From the NCBI RefSeq assembly GCF_900096955.1, contig NZ_FMYL01000002.1:1-64000 (forward strand): 64,000 nt of DNA, written 5' to 3'. Source of the DNA: Acinetobacter boissieri (GTDB taxonomy: Bacteria; Pseudomonadota; Gammaproteobacteria; Pseudomonadales; Moraxellaceae). A program made the translations under genes and the position numbers. The notes beneath the pieces are model-generated. The model made no database searches and was not told the DNA's origin. It saw only the letters and a program-made list of their open reading frames with translations. The stretch's first letter is position 1; each line of letters starts with the position of its first letter. Of the stretch, positions 17,544 through 27,000 are shown one piece after another.

Positions 17544-20231
17544 ATGTTTAATCAAACACAACGTTTAAAGTTGACGAAACTTGCAACTTCAATGGCATTA
17601 CTTGCCGGTGGTGTTGTATTTACTTCAGCTGCAAATGCAGCAACGCCAACTGCTGGGACGAATATTAGTAACATTGCATCTGCAAGCTATACGGATAGCA
17701 ATGGTGCGAGTAAAACTGTGACATCTAATGTAGTAACGACTACTGTTTTACAAGTTGCAAGTTTTACATTGGCTTCTGATCAAACAAAAACGGCCAATGC
17801 AAATGGTCAGGTATCGTTATCGCATACTTTAACCAACACGGGTAATGGTACAGATACGTTTACAGTGGGTGTTGCCAATAACGATACGCGTGATAATTCA
17901 ACAGATAACTACGACTTCAGTGGTTTAAATGTTTATTTAGATGCAAATAAAGATGGTATTCCAGATAGTCAAACGCCAATTACAAGTGTTAGCTTAGCTG
18001 CAGGTGAGTCGGTTAACCTGATTGTACAAGCAACAACAGCAAGCAATAGTGCTAAAGATGATCTTGGTAAATTGACAGTTTCTGCTGCAAGTCGTTTTGA
18101 TACAACAATCAATGCAAAAAACATTGATACCGTTAAAATCACAACTGGCGCTGTGATTAGTCTTGTTAAGTCTGCAAGTGTACAAAACATAGATGCAACT
18201 CAAAGTAGTACATCTGCACGTGAAGTTGAATATAGCTTGGCGTACCAAAACACGGGTAACACCACAGCAAAAGACGTAACAATTACAGATTTACTGCCTG
18301 CGGGCTTAAACTATGTTGCGGGTTCTGCAACCCTCAATGGTACAGCACTTAATGATGCAAACACAGATGCAGACGGATATAACTTTGCTTCAGGTAAAGC
18401 GACGTTAGTACTTGCAAGTGTTGCGGCCAATAGTTCTGGTGTATTGAAGTTTAAAGTACAAGTGGTTCAAAATACTGCTGCCGGTAAAATTACCAACGTT
18501 GCTGAAGTTGATCCAGATGGTGCAGGCCCTGAAGGTACAACAAAATCTAACTCAAATGACGTTACTGTATTGGGTGTGAAAAAAGGTACCATGAACGACA
18601 GTCTTTCAGATGCTTTTGCTGATGGACAAACAACAACGACACCAACACCAGATGTGATTACTAAATCAACGACTCAAGGTACACCTGTGAGCTTTGGTTT
18701 AACAACCGATGGCGGCGAACCGATTGTTGTTCACAATACCGGTAATGTAACTGAGTCATATAACATTACTATAAACAAAGATTCTTTACCATTAGGTAGT
18801 ATTGTTGAGTTGTTTAAAGTTGATGGTGTAACACCGTTAACAGATACCAATGGCGATGGTATTTTAGATACTGGCCCAATAGCAAGTGGCGCAACATATC
18901 AAATCGTTTCAAAAGTGACGTTGCCTTCTAGTTATCACACATCTTCACCAATTAATGCAGTTTTAACTTCTGCACCTGTGAGCAACTCAAGTGCAACAGA
19001 TAGCATTAAATTAGTTATTAGTCAGGTCACGGCATCTACTGTTGATTTGTCTAATGGTGACACTACAGACAGCAAAGGTAGCACTGTGGGTGCATCTGGC
19101 CAAGATACTGGCCAGTATATTGACACCAAGTCAACTAAACCTGCTCAAGCAACAAGTTTCCCGCTTACTGTACAAAATAATGGTGCAACTGGAGACAACT
19201 ATAATTTATCTACATCAGTTGCATTGCCAGATGGTTGGACTGTTCAGTATTACTTAACTGATGCATCAGGTAATGCAACAGGTGCACCAATTACAAACAC
19301 GGGTAACGTTTCAAGCGGTGGCAGTATTAAATTGGTTGCTGTCGTAACACCGCCAAGCAATGCCTCAGCGGGTAGTCAAGAAGTTCTCTTTAAAGTGGCT
19401 TCGCCTGCAACTGGTTTAGCAGATGTGATGTCTGATCGCGTTATTGTAGAGACTGTGCGCAAGCTAAGTTTCCAAAATGACCGTACAGGACAGGTTGCAC
19501 AAGGTGGTACAGTGGTTTATACCCATACACTGACCAACAACAGTAACATTGCGGAAGCAACCACAGCAGGTAGCTTGCCATTTATACTCACGAATGATCA
19601 GGCCGCCAATGGTTGGGTAACCAGTTTATTTGTTGATTTAAACAATGATGGTATTGCCGAATCTAATGAATTGGTGACAGGCAATGACCTTGCTGCGGTT
19701 ACAGGTTCTATTGCTCGTGGTGCATCAGTGAACTTACTTATTAAAGTTCAAGCACCAACCAGTGCAACTGCAGGTACAACCAGTGGTGTGACTTTAACAA
19801 TTAAGCCAACAGTTGTTGGTGGTCAGTCAGTGGCTGATCTTGTGAATACAGACTTAACGACTGTCACGAGTGGTCAAGTTCGTTTAGTTAAAGAGCAAGT
19901 ATTGGCAGATTGTGCAACGGGTGCTGTGAAGTCATCTACGTATACCCAAAACACAGTATCTGCAAAGCCTGGTGAGTGTGTGAAGTATAAAATCACTGCG
20001 TACAACGAAGGTAATGCCAATGTAACTAATGTTGTCATTAGCGATGCAACTCCTGCATATACAACGTTAAAAGTAATTAGTGGTGCATCTCCAGTGGCAA
20101 CGAATGCATCATTAACTTCATCTACAACTTCGCTTAGTGATGGTTCAACAGGAACAGTCGCTGCAGAAAAAACACCGCTTGTACCTAATACAAACGCATC
20201 TTTAGAGTTTGTGATCAAAGTAAATAATTAA
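17544..20231 (+). CDS. Exported DUF11-type repeat protein E
   Basis: 895 aa, a third long paralogue of A and B with the same module positions. Signal peptide ~1-32 (MALLAGGVVFTSAANA). N-terminal module with NISNIASASYTDSNGASKTV, TLTNTGNGTDTF and DANKDGIPDS. DUF11 from ~203 (EYSLAYQNTGNTTAKDVTIT, LPAGLNYVAGS). Central DTNGDGILDTG near 435. C-terminal module from ~778 (LVKEQVLADCATG, GECVKYKITAYNEG). By eye it has fewer AT-rich codons than A-C and a good AGGGGAAA-type RBS, which would suit the most abundant component; no codon index was computed. Unlike A-B-C, it sits alone between hairpins. Function unknown. Confidence 0.8.
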   Translation: MFNQTQRLKLTKLATSMALLAGGVVFTSAANAATPTAGTNISNIASASYTDSNGASKTVTSNVVTTTVLQVASFTLASDQTKTANANGQVSLSHTLTNTGNGTDTFTVGVANNDTRDNSTDNYDFSGLNVYLDANKDGIPDSQTPITSVSLAAGESVNLIVQATTASNSAKDDLGKLTVSAASRFDTTINAKNIDTVKITTGAVISLVKSASVQNIDATQSSTSAREVEYSLAYQNTGNTTAKDVTITDLLPAGLNYVAGSATLNGTALNDANTDADGYNFASGKATLVLASVAANSSGVLKFKVQVVQNTAAGKITNVAEVDPDGAGPEGTTKSNSNDVTVLGVKKGTMNDSLSDAFADGQTTTTPTPDVITKSTTQGTPVSFGLTTDGGEPIVVHNTGNVTESYNITINKDSLPLGSIVELFKVDGVTPLTDTNGDGILDTGPIASGATYQIVSKVTLPSSYHTSSPINAVLTSAPVSNSSATDSIKLVISQVTASTVDLSNGDTTDSKGSTVGASGQDTGQYIDTKSTKPAQATSFPLTVQNNGATGDNYNLSTSVALPDGWTVQYYLTDASGNATGAPITNTGNVSSGGSIKLVAVVTPPSNASAGSQEVLFKVASPATGLADVMSDRVIVETVRKLSFQNDRTGQVAQGGTVVYTHTLTNNSNIAEATTAGSLPFILTNDQAANGWVTSLFVDLNNDGIAESNELVTGNDLAAVTGSIARGASVNLLIKVQAPTSATAGTTSGVTLTIKPTVVGGQSVADLVNTDLTTVTSGQVRLVKEQVLADCATGAVKSSTYTQNTVSAKPGECVKYKITAYNEGNANVTNVVISDATPAYTTLKVISGASPVATNASLTSSTTSLSDGSTGTVAAEKTPLVPNTNASLEFVIKVNN

Positions 20232-20277
20232 TATACCTTGAACAATTTTGGTTGTTCATTATAGGTGTATTAAATCT

Positions 20278-20318
20278 GTAGACACTTGCTCAAAGCAAGT
20301 GTCTACATGACATTTTTT
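20278..20318 (+). terminator. Strong hairpin terminator between gene E and the 2014-aa barrel gene
   Basis: A perfect 13-bp stem (GTAGACACTTGCT/AGCAAGTGTCTAC) with a CAA loop, followed by ATGACATTTTTT. It lies 46 nt after gene E and only 46 nt before the next gene, so it could reduce rather than abolish readthrough into that gene. Confidence 0.85.
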
Positions 20319-20351
20319 ATTTAGATTAATTAGGTTGATTGGTAGAACGCT

Positions 20352-23300
20352 GTGCGACGACAGAAAAAAACTCAAGTATGTCAAAACATATCTTTCATAT
20401 TATCTACGCTGACAGTATCGATATTGTCTGCTCAATACAGTCATGCAACAAATATCCCTAATGCTGGGACTACAATTCAAAATATTGCCTATGCAAATTT
20501 TATTGATGCAAATAGCAATCAACAACAATCAGTTTCAAATGCTGTAGATGTGCATGTATCTGCACTATACGCAATCACGTTAACCACACCGCCTGTGCTC
20601 GATGTTGAAGCCAATACACGTGTGATTTGGGCAAATACGCTTTCTAATAACAGCAACGCACCAATAAATGTTCAGTTAGAATCAGCTGCAAACAATGCGT
20701 TTAATCATATTAAAATTTACATAGATAGTAATAAAGATGGTCAGTTTGACAGCACGGATCAAGCCGTAACAACACAGCTCGCTTTAGCTGTTGGGCAAAG
20801 TGTTAATTTATGGGTCGTGGCAAATACAAGCGCAGACTTAATAGAAGGTCAGCAATTTAATTTACCGATTAAAGCAACTGTTGTGGAAGACAATCAAGTC
20901 ACGGCGACAGCCATAGACAGTGCAATAAGCTATGGTGCAAATTTGGTCGCAAATGTAGATGTAGAGCAAAAAACATTTGTGCCATCTGCTACTGCAAATT
21001 ATGATTTAAATTATACGTTAAATATAACAAATGATGGTAAACAGACCGCTCGACCTATTGATGTTTTAGTCGATGGTCAAAATCAAAAAATGGTGTTATT
21101 AGTCGATGATTTACCGCCAAATACAACATTTAAATCAGCGGTTGCAAAAAACCCTCAAGCGAAAATTTTATATAAACTGAGTAATAACAGTTATAGCACG
21201 ATTGTACCCAACGATTTGGCTCAAGTGAGTCAGTTGGTGGTTGGTTTTCCGCAAATTATAGCGGGTTCATCAGAGCAGATTGCGCTTACACTTAGTATGA
21301 ACAACAATATTGCAAAAACTACAGTAAAAAATGCTTATAAAGTATCTTATGCGGTAGCCGATCGACAAAAAGACACCGTGTCAAATACGGTAGCTACCGT
21401 AGTGACTGGAACGACACATATTTCACATAACTCAAGTAATTTTAAGAGTATTTTAGCAACAGGAAGTGTAAATAAACCTTTAAACATAGAGGCTAAAAAT
21501 TCCAGCTGCAATATAGATCGTGATGCTATAGATCGAGTAAAAGTTCGTGTTAAATCAGCAAAAACAGGTGATATAGAAGAAGTATTTGCAGTAGAGACCG
21601 GTGTAAATACTGGCGTATTTCACTATAGCCTGCCGACAGTACTTTCAAATACAGGTGCACCGTATGATTTTGTTTTGCAGACAGTAAAGCGTGATCAAGT
21701 AGATATTCGTTTAACGGATTGTGTGGATGCACAAGGTCAATCAGGTGAAACAGTTGCAGATGTTAGTGCAAATATATTAATCGACCCATATGGTATTGTT
21801 TTTGATGCAAAAACAGGGCTACCTGTAGCTGGTGCCACTGTAACGCTGTTAAACCAGAGTGGTCAACCTATTGCTAATGATATTGCATTTAGGGTTGATC
21901 CTCAAACGGGTGATGAGGTTTCGATTCCAGCAAGTCAAGTGACTAACAGTGCAGGTGAGTTTATTTATCCACTAGTAAAAGAAGGCACATATAGTCTTGT
22001 GGTGGATACCAAAACAATTACAGGGAGCACACCGTACACTTTTGTAAGTGATCGTAATGTTTATCCTAGTTTTTCTAGTGATAAAGTGGTTGATTTGAAC
22101 TGGTCTTATGCAGGGCAATTTACACTCAATAGTGGTGACCCTGCACTGAATATTGATATTCCAATCGATCCTGTTATATCAAGTACAAATTCAGCTTTAT
22201 TTGTTAAAAAAGCAGTTTCAAGTAAAACAGCAGAAATTGGTGATTTTGAAGAATATACAGTAACTGTAGCGAATCGTGGAACTGCCGAGTCAACCAATGT
22301 TGCCATGACAGATACCTTGCCTAGAGGTTTTATTTATGTACAAGGTTCTATGCGAGTAGATGGTACAAAAGTAGCAGATCCTATCGGAGGAAAAGGGCCA
22401 TATCTTAAATTAGGGTTAGGTACACTCACGACTAATAAAGAGGTTAAAGTACAGTACCGTGTATATATTGGACCTAACGCACTCAATGGTGATGGAATTA
22501 ACCGTGTTCGTGCAAGAGATGGTAAAGGTGTAGAGTCCAATGAAGCCATGGCTGCTGTAGAGGTAACCCCTGGTGCTTTAATTTCAGATGGATTTATTGT
22601 AGGTAAAGTTTTTACCGACTGTAATAAAAATGGTGTACAAGATCTGGGTGAAATTGGTGTGCCTGGTGTGCGAATTTATCTTGAAGATGGCAGTTATGTA
22701 CTGACAGATAGCGAAGGGAAGTATGATTTTTATGGCGTAAGTGCTAAAACACATGTATTAAAAGTAGACCGTACAAGTTTACCACTTGACTCGGAACTCT
22801 TGCTTATCAGCAATAGACAGGCGGGTGACCCAAACTCTCGTTTTGTCGATTTAAAACGTGGTGAATTACATCGGGCTGATTTTGCACTTGCAGATCATAA
22901 TTTGACTTGCTCACAAACACTAATACAGCGTGTACTTGATCGTAAAAAGAAAGTAGAGCAAAACAATACCAATTTAGAACAAATTTTGCGTTCAGATTTA
23001 ACACTTGACCCTATTACTTCAAAAGTGACAGATGTAAGAGGCCAGCCAGCCAGTGGTTGTATTTCTACACAAGGAATGACAGCAAATTGTAATACTGATT
23101 TGTCGAAAGAACCGGTTAAAGAATTAAAACAGCCTCAATTTGAGCCTAATCAATCGAATGATGTTCATGCAGTTGAGACAAAAGATCTACCAGAAGAAAT
23201 GCATCCGCTGAAAATGGTTAATCTAGAGAATGCTTTAGAAAATACCACCAATAATCAACTCGATATTTTGAATTTAAAAGATGGGCAGGTATTGGCTTAC

Positions 23301-26300
23301 CCACAAACGTCTGTGCAGATTAAAGGTACGGCGGGTACACAACTTGAATTGTGGGTTAATGGGGAGCGAGTACCCGAAAAGCGCATTGGTAAACGAGCAA
23401 TTTTACCAAGTTTACAGGTCTCTGGGGTAGACTTTATTGGTATTGATCTTCAAGTTGGTCGTAATAGCATTGAAGTACGTCAACTAGACATGATGGGTAA
23501 CGTTCGTGATAAAAAACGTATAGAAGTCATTGCACCTGATCAACTCGATAAATTACGTCTTGAGCCGAGCAAGGTTGCAGTACAAGCAAATGGCCGTGAT
23601 TCATATACCGTACGTTTAAATTTACTCGATCGTCACGGTACGTTGGTTTCAACGCGTACACCAATTACTTTAGACAGTTCGATTGGTAAAATTGACTTAG
23701 TCGATTTAGATCCAAAACAGCCAGGTATACAAGTTTTTGTAGAGGGTGGAACTTTACTTGTACCAATTATTGCGCCAACAGAAGCTGGTGAGGGTGTATT
23801 GTCTGTTGAAAGCGGTATCTTTAATACCAGCACAGCCATCCGTTTTTTACCAGATCTTAGACCAATCATTGCAGTGGGTATGCTCGAGGGTTCTGTTAAT
23901 TTTAAAAAGTTTGATCCAAAACAATTCGGCCAAAGTCAATCCAATGATAGTTTTGAAGAGGAGTTGAATGACATTTCTTCTTCACATGACGGCAGGCAGA
24001 GTATTAATGGACGAGCAGCATTATTTTTAAAAGGTCAAGTGAAGGGTGAATATTTACTTACGTTGTCGTATGACTCAGATAAAGATAAAAATCAGCGATT
24101 ATTTCGTGATATTCGCCCAGATGAATATTATCCTGTGTATGGAGATTCAGCCACAAAAGGGTTTGATGCTCAATCGACCAGTAAGCTGTATGTACGTGTA
24201 GATAAAGGTCGCTCATATGTTATGTATGGTGATTATGTGACACGCACTGAAAACGATGAAGGATTATCTTTAGGACAATATAACCGCTCTTTAACTGGCG
24301 TACGTGGTGCATTAGAAACTGATAAATATAAAGTCACTGCTTTTGCCGCTAACACGAATACGCAACAAGTGGTTAATGAGCAACGTGCGATGGGTATTTC
24401 TGGCCCATATAGTTTAGGTGGTGTAAACGTTCAAGACATGCGAGACAATAGCGAAAAAGTGGAAGTCATAACGCGTGATCGTAATAATACCGGATTAATT
24501 ATTGCACGTACGACACTCACTCGTTTTACTGACTATGAAATAGATGCTTTTAGTAATAGTATTTACTTAAAAGACCCTGTACCCAGTGTTGATGCGGACT
24601 TGAACCCTGTTTACTTACGAATTACGGTAGAATCTGATCAAGGCGGTGAAACATACACTGTGGGTGGTGTTTCAGCATCTATGAAAGTGACGAAACAACT
24701 CAAAGTTGGTGGTTCTTATGTGAAAAGTGATAATCCGCTAACACAAGATCAGCTTGCTAGTGTAAATACAGTGGTTAAATTTGCCAATGATAAAGGTAAG
24801 TTGGTGACTGAGTTTGCTCGTTCAGAAAATATTTACAGTGATTTAACTTCTACAACACAAACCAAGTCTCAACCTGATGCTTCTGGAAAGTTATCAGGAA
24901 ATGCCGCTCGTGTTGAACTTAATTATGCATATAAAGACTTGGATATGAAACTGTATCATAACCAAGCAGACCTTGGGTTTTATAATACAGCAGCCCCCAT
25001 TACTGCAGGGCGTAAAGAAAGTGGGCTGAAAGCACGCATTCAATTGAATAATATTGGTTTAGCTAAGCTTGAAGCAATTCGTACAGAAGATCAAACTAAC
25101 GGAACCAACCAAGGTCTTTCAGCAAGTATTGAGCGAGCGATTAGCCGTATTCTCACTTTAGAGCTTGGTTTGAAATACTATGATAAGTCAATTAACCAAA
25201 ATGTACTCAATACAACACCTATAGAACCGTATCATGGTACAACGTTGCGTACAAAATTAACCAGTCAGTTGCCTTGGCAAGGTTCGAACATATTTACTGA
25301 ATATGAACAAGATATTATCGAAGCCAATCGAAGACTTTTTGCGCTAGGCGCAAATTACCAAATAAACTCTAAGCTTAGAGCTTATGGTCGCCATGAGCTA
25401 GTCTCTAGCCTAGGTAGTGTCTATGACTTAAATAGTAGTGAACGTAAAAATGTTACTGTTTTTGGGCTTGATAGTAAATATAACAACAATGGTACAGCAT
25501 TTAGTGAATATCGTGTACGCGATGGTATGAGTGCGCGTGAAGCCGAAGCTGCAATAGGATTACGTAACCGTTGGGAGCTTGAAAAAGGGGTTTATGCCAA
25601 CGCAAGTTTTGAGCAAACGAAAGCATTGTCTACGGTGAATAGTAGTAATGCAGAAAGTACAGCCGCTTCTGTCGGAATAGAGTATTTAAAAAATCCAGAT
25701 TGGAAAACAGTAGCACGGATTGAAGGCCGTTTAGCAGATCAAGCTGACACCTTATTAAACACGTTGGGGGTGGCTTATAAATATTCGGAAGATGTCACAT
25801 TACTGGCAAAAAATATTTTTAGCCATACCAATAGTAAAAGTAGCAGTAGTGGCGACCGTTTGATTAATCGCTTCCAATTGGGTATGGCTTATCGTGATAC
25901 TGAACGTAATCGTTTTGATGCGCTGGCTAAAGTCGAATACCGTTATGATCATAATCAAACAGATTTAACCAATCCTTATCTAAAGCACGTATATATTTTG
26001 TCGCATCATGTGAATTATCACCCAGTGAAAGATTGGACCTTTTCAGGGCAATATGCAGTGAAAAGTGTAAATACAACGTTCTCTAACTTGGAGTCTAGTG
26101 GCGTAACACATATGCTTAGTGCACGTACAATGTACGACATTAATGAACGATGGGATGCAGGGGCACATACAGGTGCTTTATGGTCAAATGTTAGTTCTGG
26201 GCAACGTATTTTATTAGGCGCTGAAATTGGTTATTTAGTGGCTGCAAACTTATGGGTTTCTGGGGGTTATAATTTTTCTGGTTATAAAGACGATGACCTT

Positions 26301-26396
26301 GTGGAAAGTGATACCACAATTCAAGGTGCTTACCTACGCTTTAGATTCAAGTTTGATGAAAACTTGTTTAAAAGAGGAAAGGGAAGCAATGACTAA
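20352..26396 (+). CDS. Giant exported protein: NIA module + DUF11 + SdrD-B-like domains + putative outer-membrane beta-barrel
   Basis: 2014 aa from GTG 20352; an in-frame stop lies 9 nt upstream, so the start is well bounded. Signal peptide ~1-32 (ending YSHA). Residues ~33-150 repeat the N-terminal module of the secreted paralogues (TTIQNIAYANFIDANSN, DSNKDGQFDSTD). A carboxypeptidase-regulatory-like domain is near 477 (VFDAKTGLPVAGATVTLL), DUF11 near 615-740 (FVKKAVSSKTAEIGDFEEYT), SdrD-B-like near 746-830 (IVGKVFTDCNKNGVQD) and an invasin-like Ig segment near 1070-1160. From ~1170 to the end is a region of alternating aromatic/charged strands with PDEYYPVYGDSATKGFDAQS, which I take as a large outer-membrane barrel. 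After the last strand (LRFRFKFDENLF) there are eight extra polar residues. It is a likely anchor or export pore for the cluster, by inference. Confidence 0.8.
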   Translation: MRRQKKTQVCQNISFILSTLTVSILSAQYSHATNIPNAGTTIQNIAYANFIDANSNQQQSVSNAVDVHVSALYAITLTTPPVLDVEANTRVIWANTLSNNSNAPINVQLESAANNAFNHIKIYIDSNKDGQFDSTDQAVTTQLALAVGQSVNLWVVANTSADLIEGQQFNLPIKATVVEDNQVTATAIDSAISYGANLVANVDVEQKTFVPSATANYDLNYTLNITNDGKQTARPIDVLVDGQNQKMVLLVDDLPPNTTFKSAVAKNPQAKILYKLSNNSYSTIVPNDLAQVSQLVVGFPQIIAGSSEQIALTLSMNNNIAKTTVKNAYKVSYAVADRQKDTVSNTVATVVTGTTHISHNSSNFKSILATGSVNKPLNIEAKNSSCNIDRDAIDRVKVRVKSAKTGDIEEVFAVETGVNTGVFHYSLPTVLSNTGAPYDFVLQTVKRDQVDIRLTDCVDAQGQSGETVADVSANILIDPYGIVFDAKTGLPVAGATVTLLNQSGQPIANDIAFRVDPQTGDEVSIPASQVTNSAGEFIYPLVKEGTYSLVVDTKTITGSTPYTFVSDRNVYPSFSSDKVVDLNWSYAGQFTLNSGDPALNIDIPIDPVISSTNSALFVKKAVSSKTAEIGDFEEYTVTVANRGTAESTNVAMTDTLPRGFIYVQGSMRVDGTKVADPIGGKGPYLKLGLGTLTTNKEVKVQYRVYIGPNALNGDGINRVRARDGKGVESNEAMAAVEVTPGALISDGFIVGKVFTDCNKNGVQDLGEIGVPGVRIYLEDGSYVLTDSEGKYDFYGVSAKTHVLKVDRTSLPLDSELLLISNRQAGDPNSRFVDLKRGELHRADFALADHNLTCSQTLIQRVLDRKKKVEQNNTNLEQILRSDLTLDPITSKVTDVRGQPASGCISTQGMTANCNTDLSKEPVKELKQPQFEPNQSNDVHAVETKDLPEEMHPLKMVNLENALENTTNNQLDILNLKDGQVLAYPQTSVQIKGTAGTQLELWVNGERVPEKRIGKRAILPSLQVSGVDFIGIDLQVGRNSIEVRQLDMMGNVRDKKRIEVIAPDQLDKLRLEPSKVAVQANGRDSYTVRLNLLDRHGTLVSTRTPITLDSSIGKIDLVDLDPKQPGIQVFVEGGTLLVPIIAPTEAGEGVLSVESGIFNTSTAIRFLPDLRPIIAVGMLEGSVNFKKFDPKQFGQSQSNDSFEEELNDISSSHDGRQSINGRAALFLKGQVKGEYLLTLSYDSDKDKNQRLFRDIRPDEYYPVYGDSATKGFDAQSTSKLYVRVDKGRSYVMYGDYVTRTENDEGLSLGQYNRSLTGVRGALETDKYKVTAFAANTNTQQVVNEQRAMGISGPYSLGGVNVQDMRDNSEKVEVITRDRNNTGLIIARTTLTRFTDYEIDAFSNSIYLKDPVPSVDADLNPVYLRITVESDQGGETYTVGGVSASMKVTKQLKVGGSYVKSDNPLTQDQLASVNTVVKFANDKGKLVTEFARSENIYSDLTSTTQTKSQPDASGKLSGNAARVELNYAYKDLDMKLYHNQADLGFYNTAAPITAGRKESGLKARIQLNNIGLAKLEAIRTEDQTNGTNQGLSASIERAISRILTLELGLKYYDKSINQNVLNTTPIEPYHGTTLRTKLTSQLPWQGSNIFTEYEQDIIEANRRLFALGANYQINSKLRAYGRHELVSSLGSVYDLNSSERKNVTVFGLDSKYNNNGTAFSEYRVRDGMSAREAEAAIGLRNRWELEKGVYANASFEQTKALSTVNSSNAESTAASVGIEYLKNPDWKTVARIEGRLADQADTLLNTLGVAYKYSEDVTLLAKNIFSHTNSKSSSSGDRLINRFQLGMAYRDTERNRFDALAKVEYRYDHNQTDLTNPYLKHVYILSHHVNYHPVKDWTFSGQYAVKSVNTTFSNLESSGVTHMLSARTMYDINERWDAGAHTGALWSNVSSGQRILLGAEIGYLVAANLWVSGGYNFSGYKDDDLVESDTTIQGAYLRFRFKFDENLFKRGKGSND

Positions 26397-26424
26397 GCCA
26401 TTTATGCGATTCAGATAGAAAACC

Positions 26425-26448
26425 CATGTTAATGACGACTTAACATGT
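26425..26448. terminator. Convergent hairpin between the barrel gene and rsmD
   Basis: CATGTTAA and TTAACATG separated by 7 nt; T-richness follows in the + direction (TTGTTGATTTTT). The right arm includes the rsmD stop codon, so it may serve both converging genes. Confidence 0.5.
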
Positions 26449-26997
26449 TGTTGATTTTTGATATAAACCTGCTTTAATTACACCAGCTTTTAGGTGCTTT
26501 TTTTGTACCCAAGAGTTTGGTAATTGTAATGTATTGAGCTCACGATCTGCTTCAACATAAATTAAAGCACCTTCCGATAACATCGGCTCTATTTGTTCAG
26601 CAAGGCTTTTCCATAAATTTAAACTATATGGCGGGTCAAGAAAAACCAAGTCAAATGGGCCAGATATTTTATTGAGTGCAACTTGTGCAGTATGTACGTG
26701 CAGTGTGCATACATTTTGGGCACGAAGTAAATTCATATTTTGCTGTAAAAATTTGGCTTGCGTCAGGTTGGGTTCAATCATGGAGACATGTTTTGCGCCA
26801 CGAGAGAGTGCTTCAAATGCCAGTGCTCCAGATCCTGTACACACATCAAGTACTTTGGCATTTTGAATATCCCACATAAGCCAATTGAATAACGTTTCTC
26901 GTACACGGTCAGGTGTTGGGCGCAGGCCATCAATACTGGCGAAACTAAGTTGCCTACGTTTCCATTCACCACCAATAATACGTAACTGATTTTTCAT
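26440..26997 (-). CDS. rsmD: 16S rRNA (guanine(966)-N2)-methyltransferase RsmD
   Basis: 185-aa class I SAM-dependent methyltransferase that modifies G966 of 16S rRNA. The N-terminal RIIGGEWKRRQL and RPTPDRVRETLFNWL are diagnostic. The SAM motif is LDVCTGSGALAFEALSRGA. The catalytic motif is FLDPPY. Length is normal. Its ATG is 3 nt after the stop of mrdA on the same strand, so it is probably co-transcribed with the penicillin-binding protein gene. Confidence 0.95.
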   Translation of the reverse strand: MKNQLRIIGGEWKRRQLSFASIDGLRPTPDRVRETLFNWLMWDIQNAKVLDVCTGSGALAFEALSRGAKHVSMIEPNLTQAKFLQQNMNLLRAQNVCTLHVHTAQVALNKISGPFDLVFLDPPYSLNLWKSLAEQIEPMLSEGALIYVEADRELNTLQLPNSWVQKKHLKAGVIKAGLYQKSTTC

Positions 26998-27000
26998 AGA

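Noticed and set aside
8238..20231. Possible DNA-level tandem repeats or CRISPR-like array in the DUF11 cluster
   Set aside because: Similarity between genes A, B and E is at protein level only; I see no regularly spaced identical DNA repeats.
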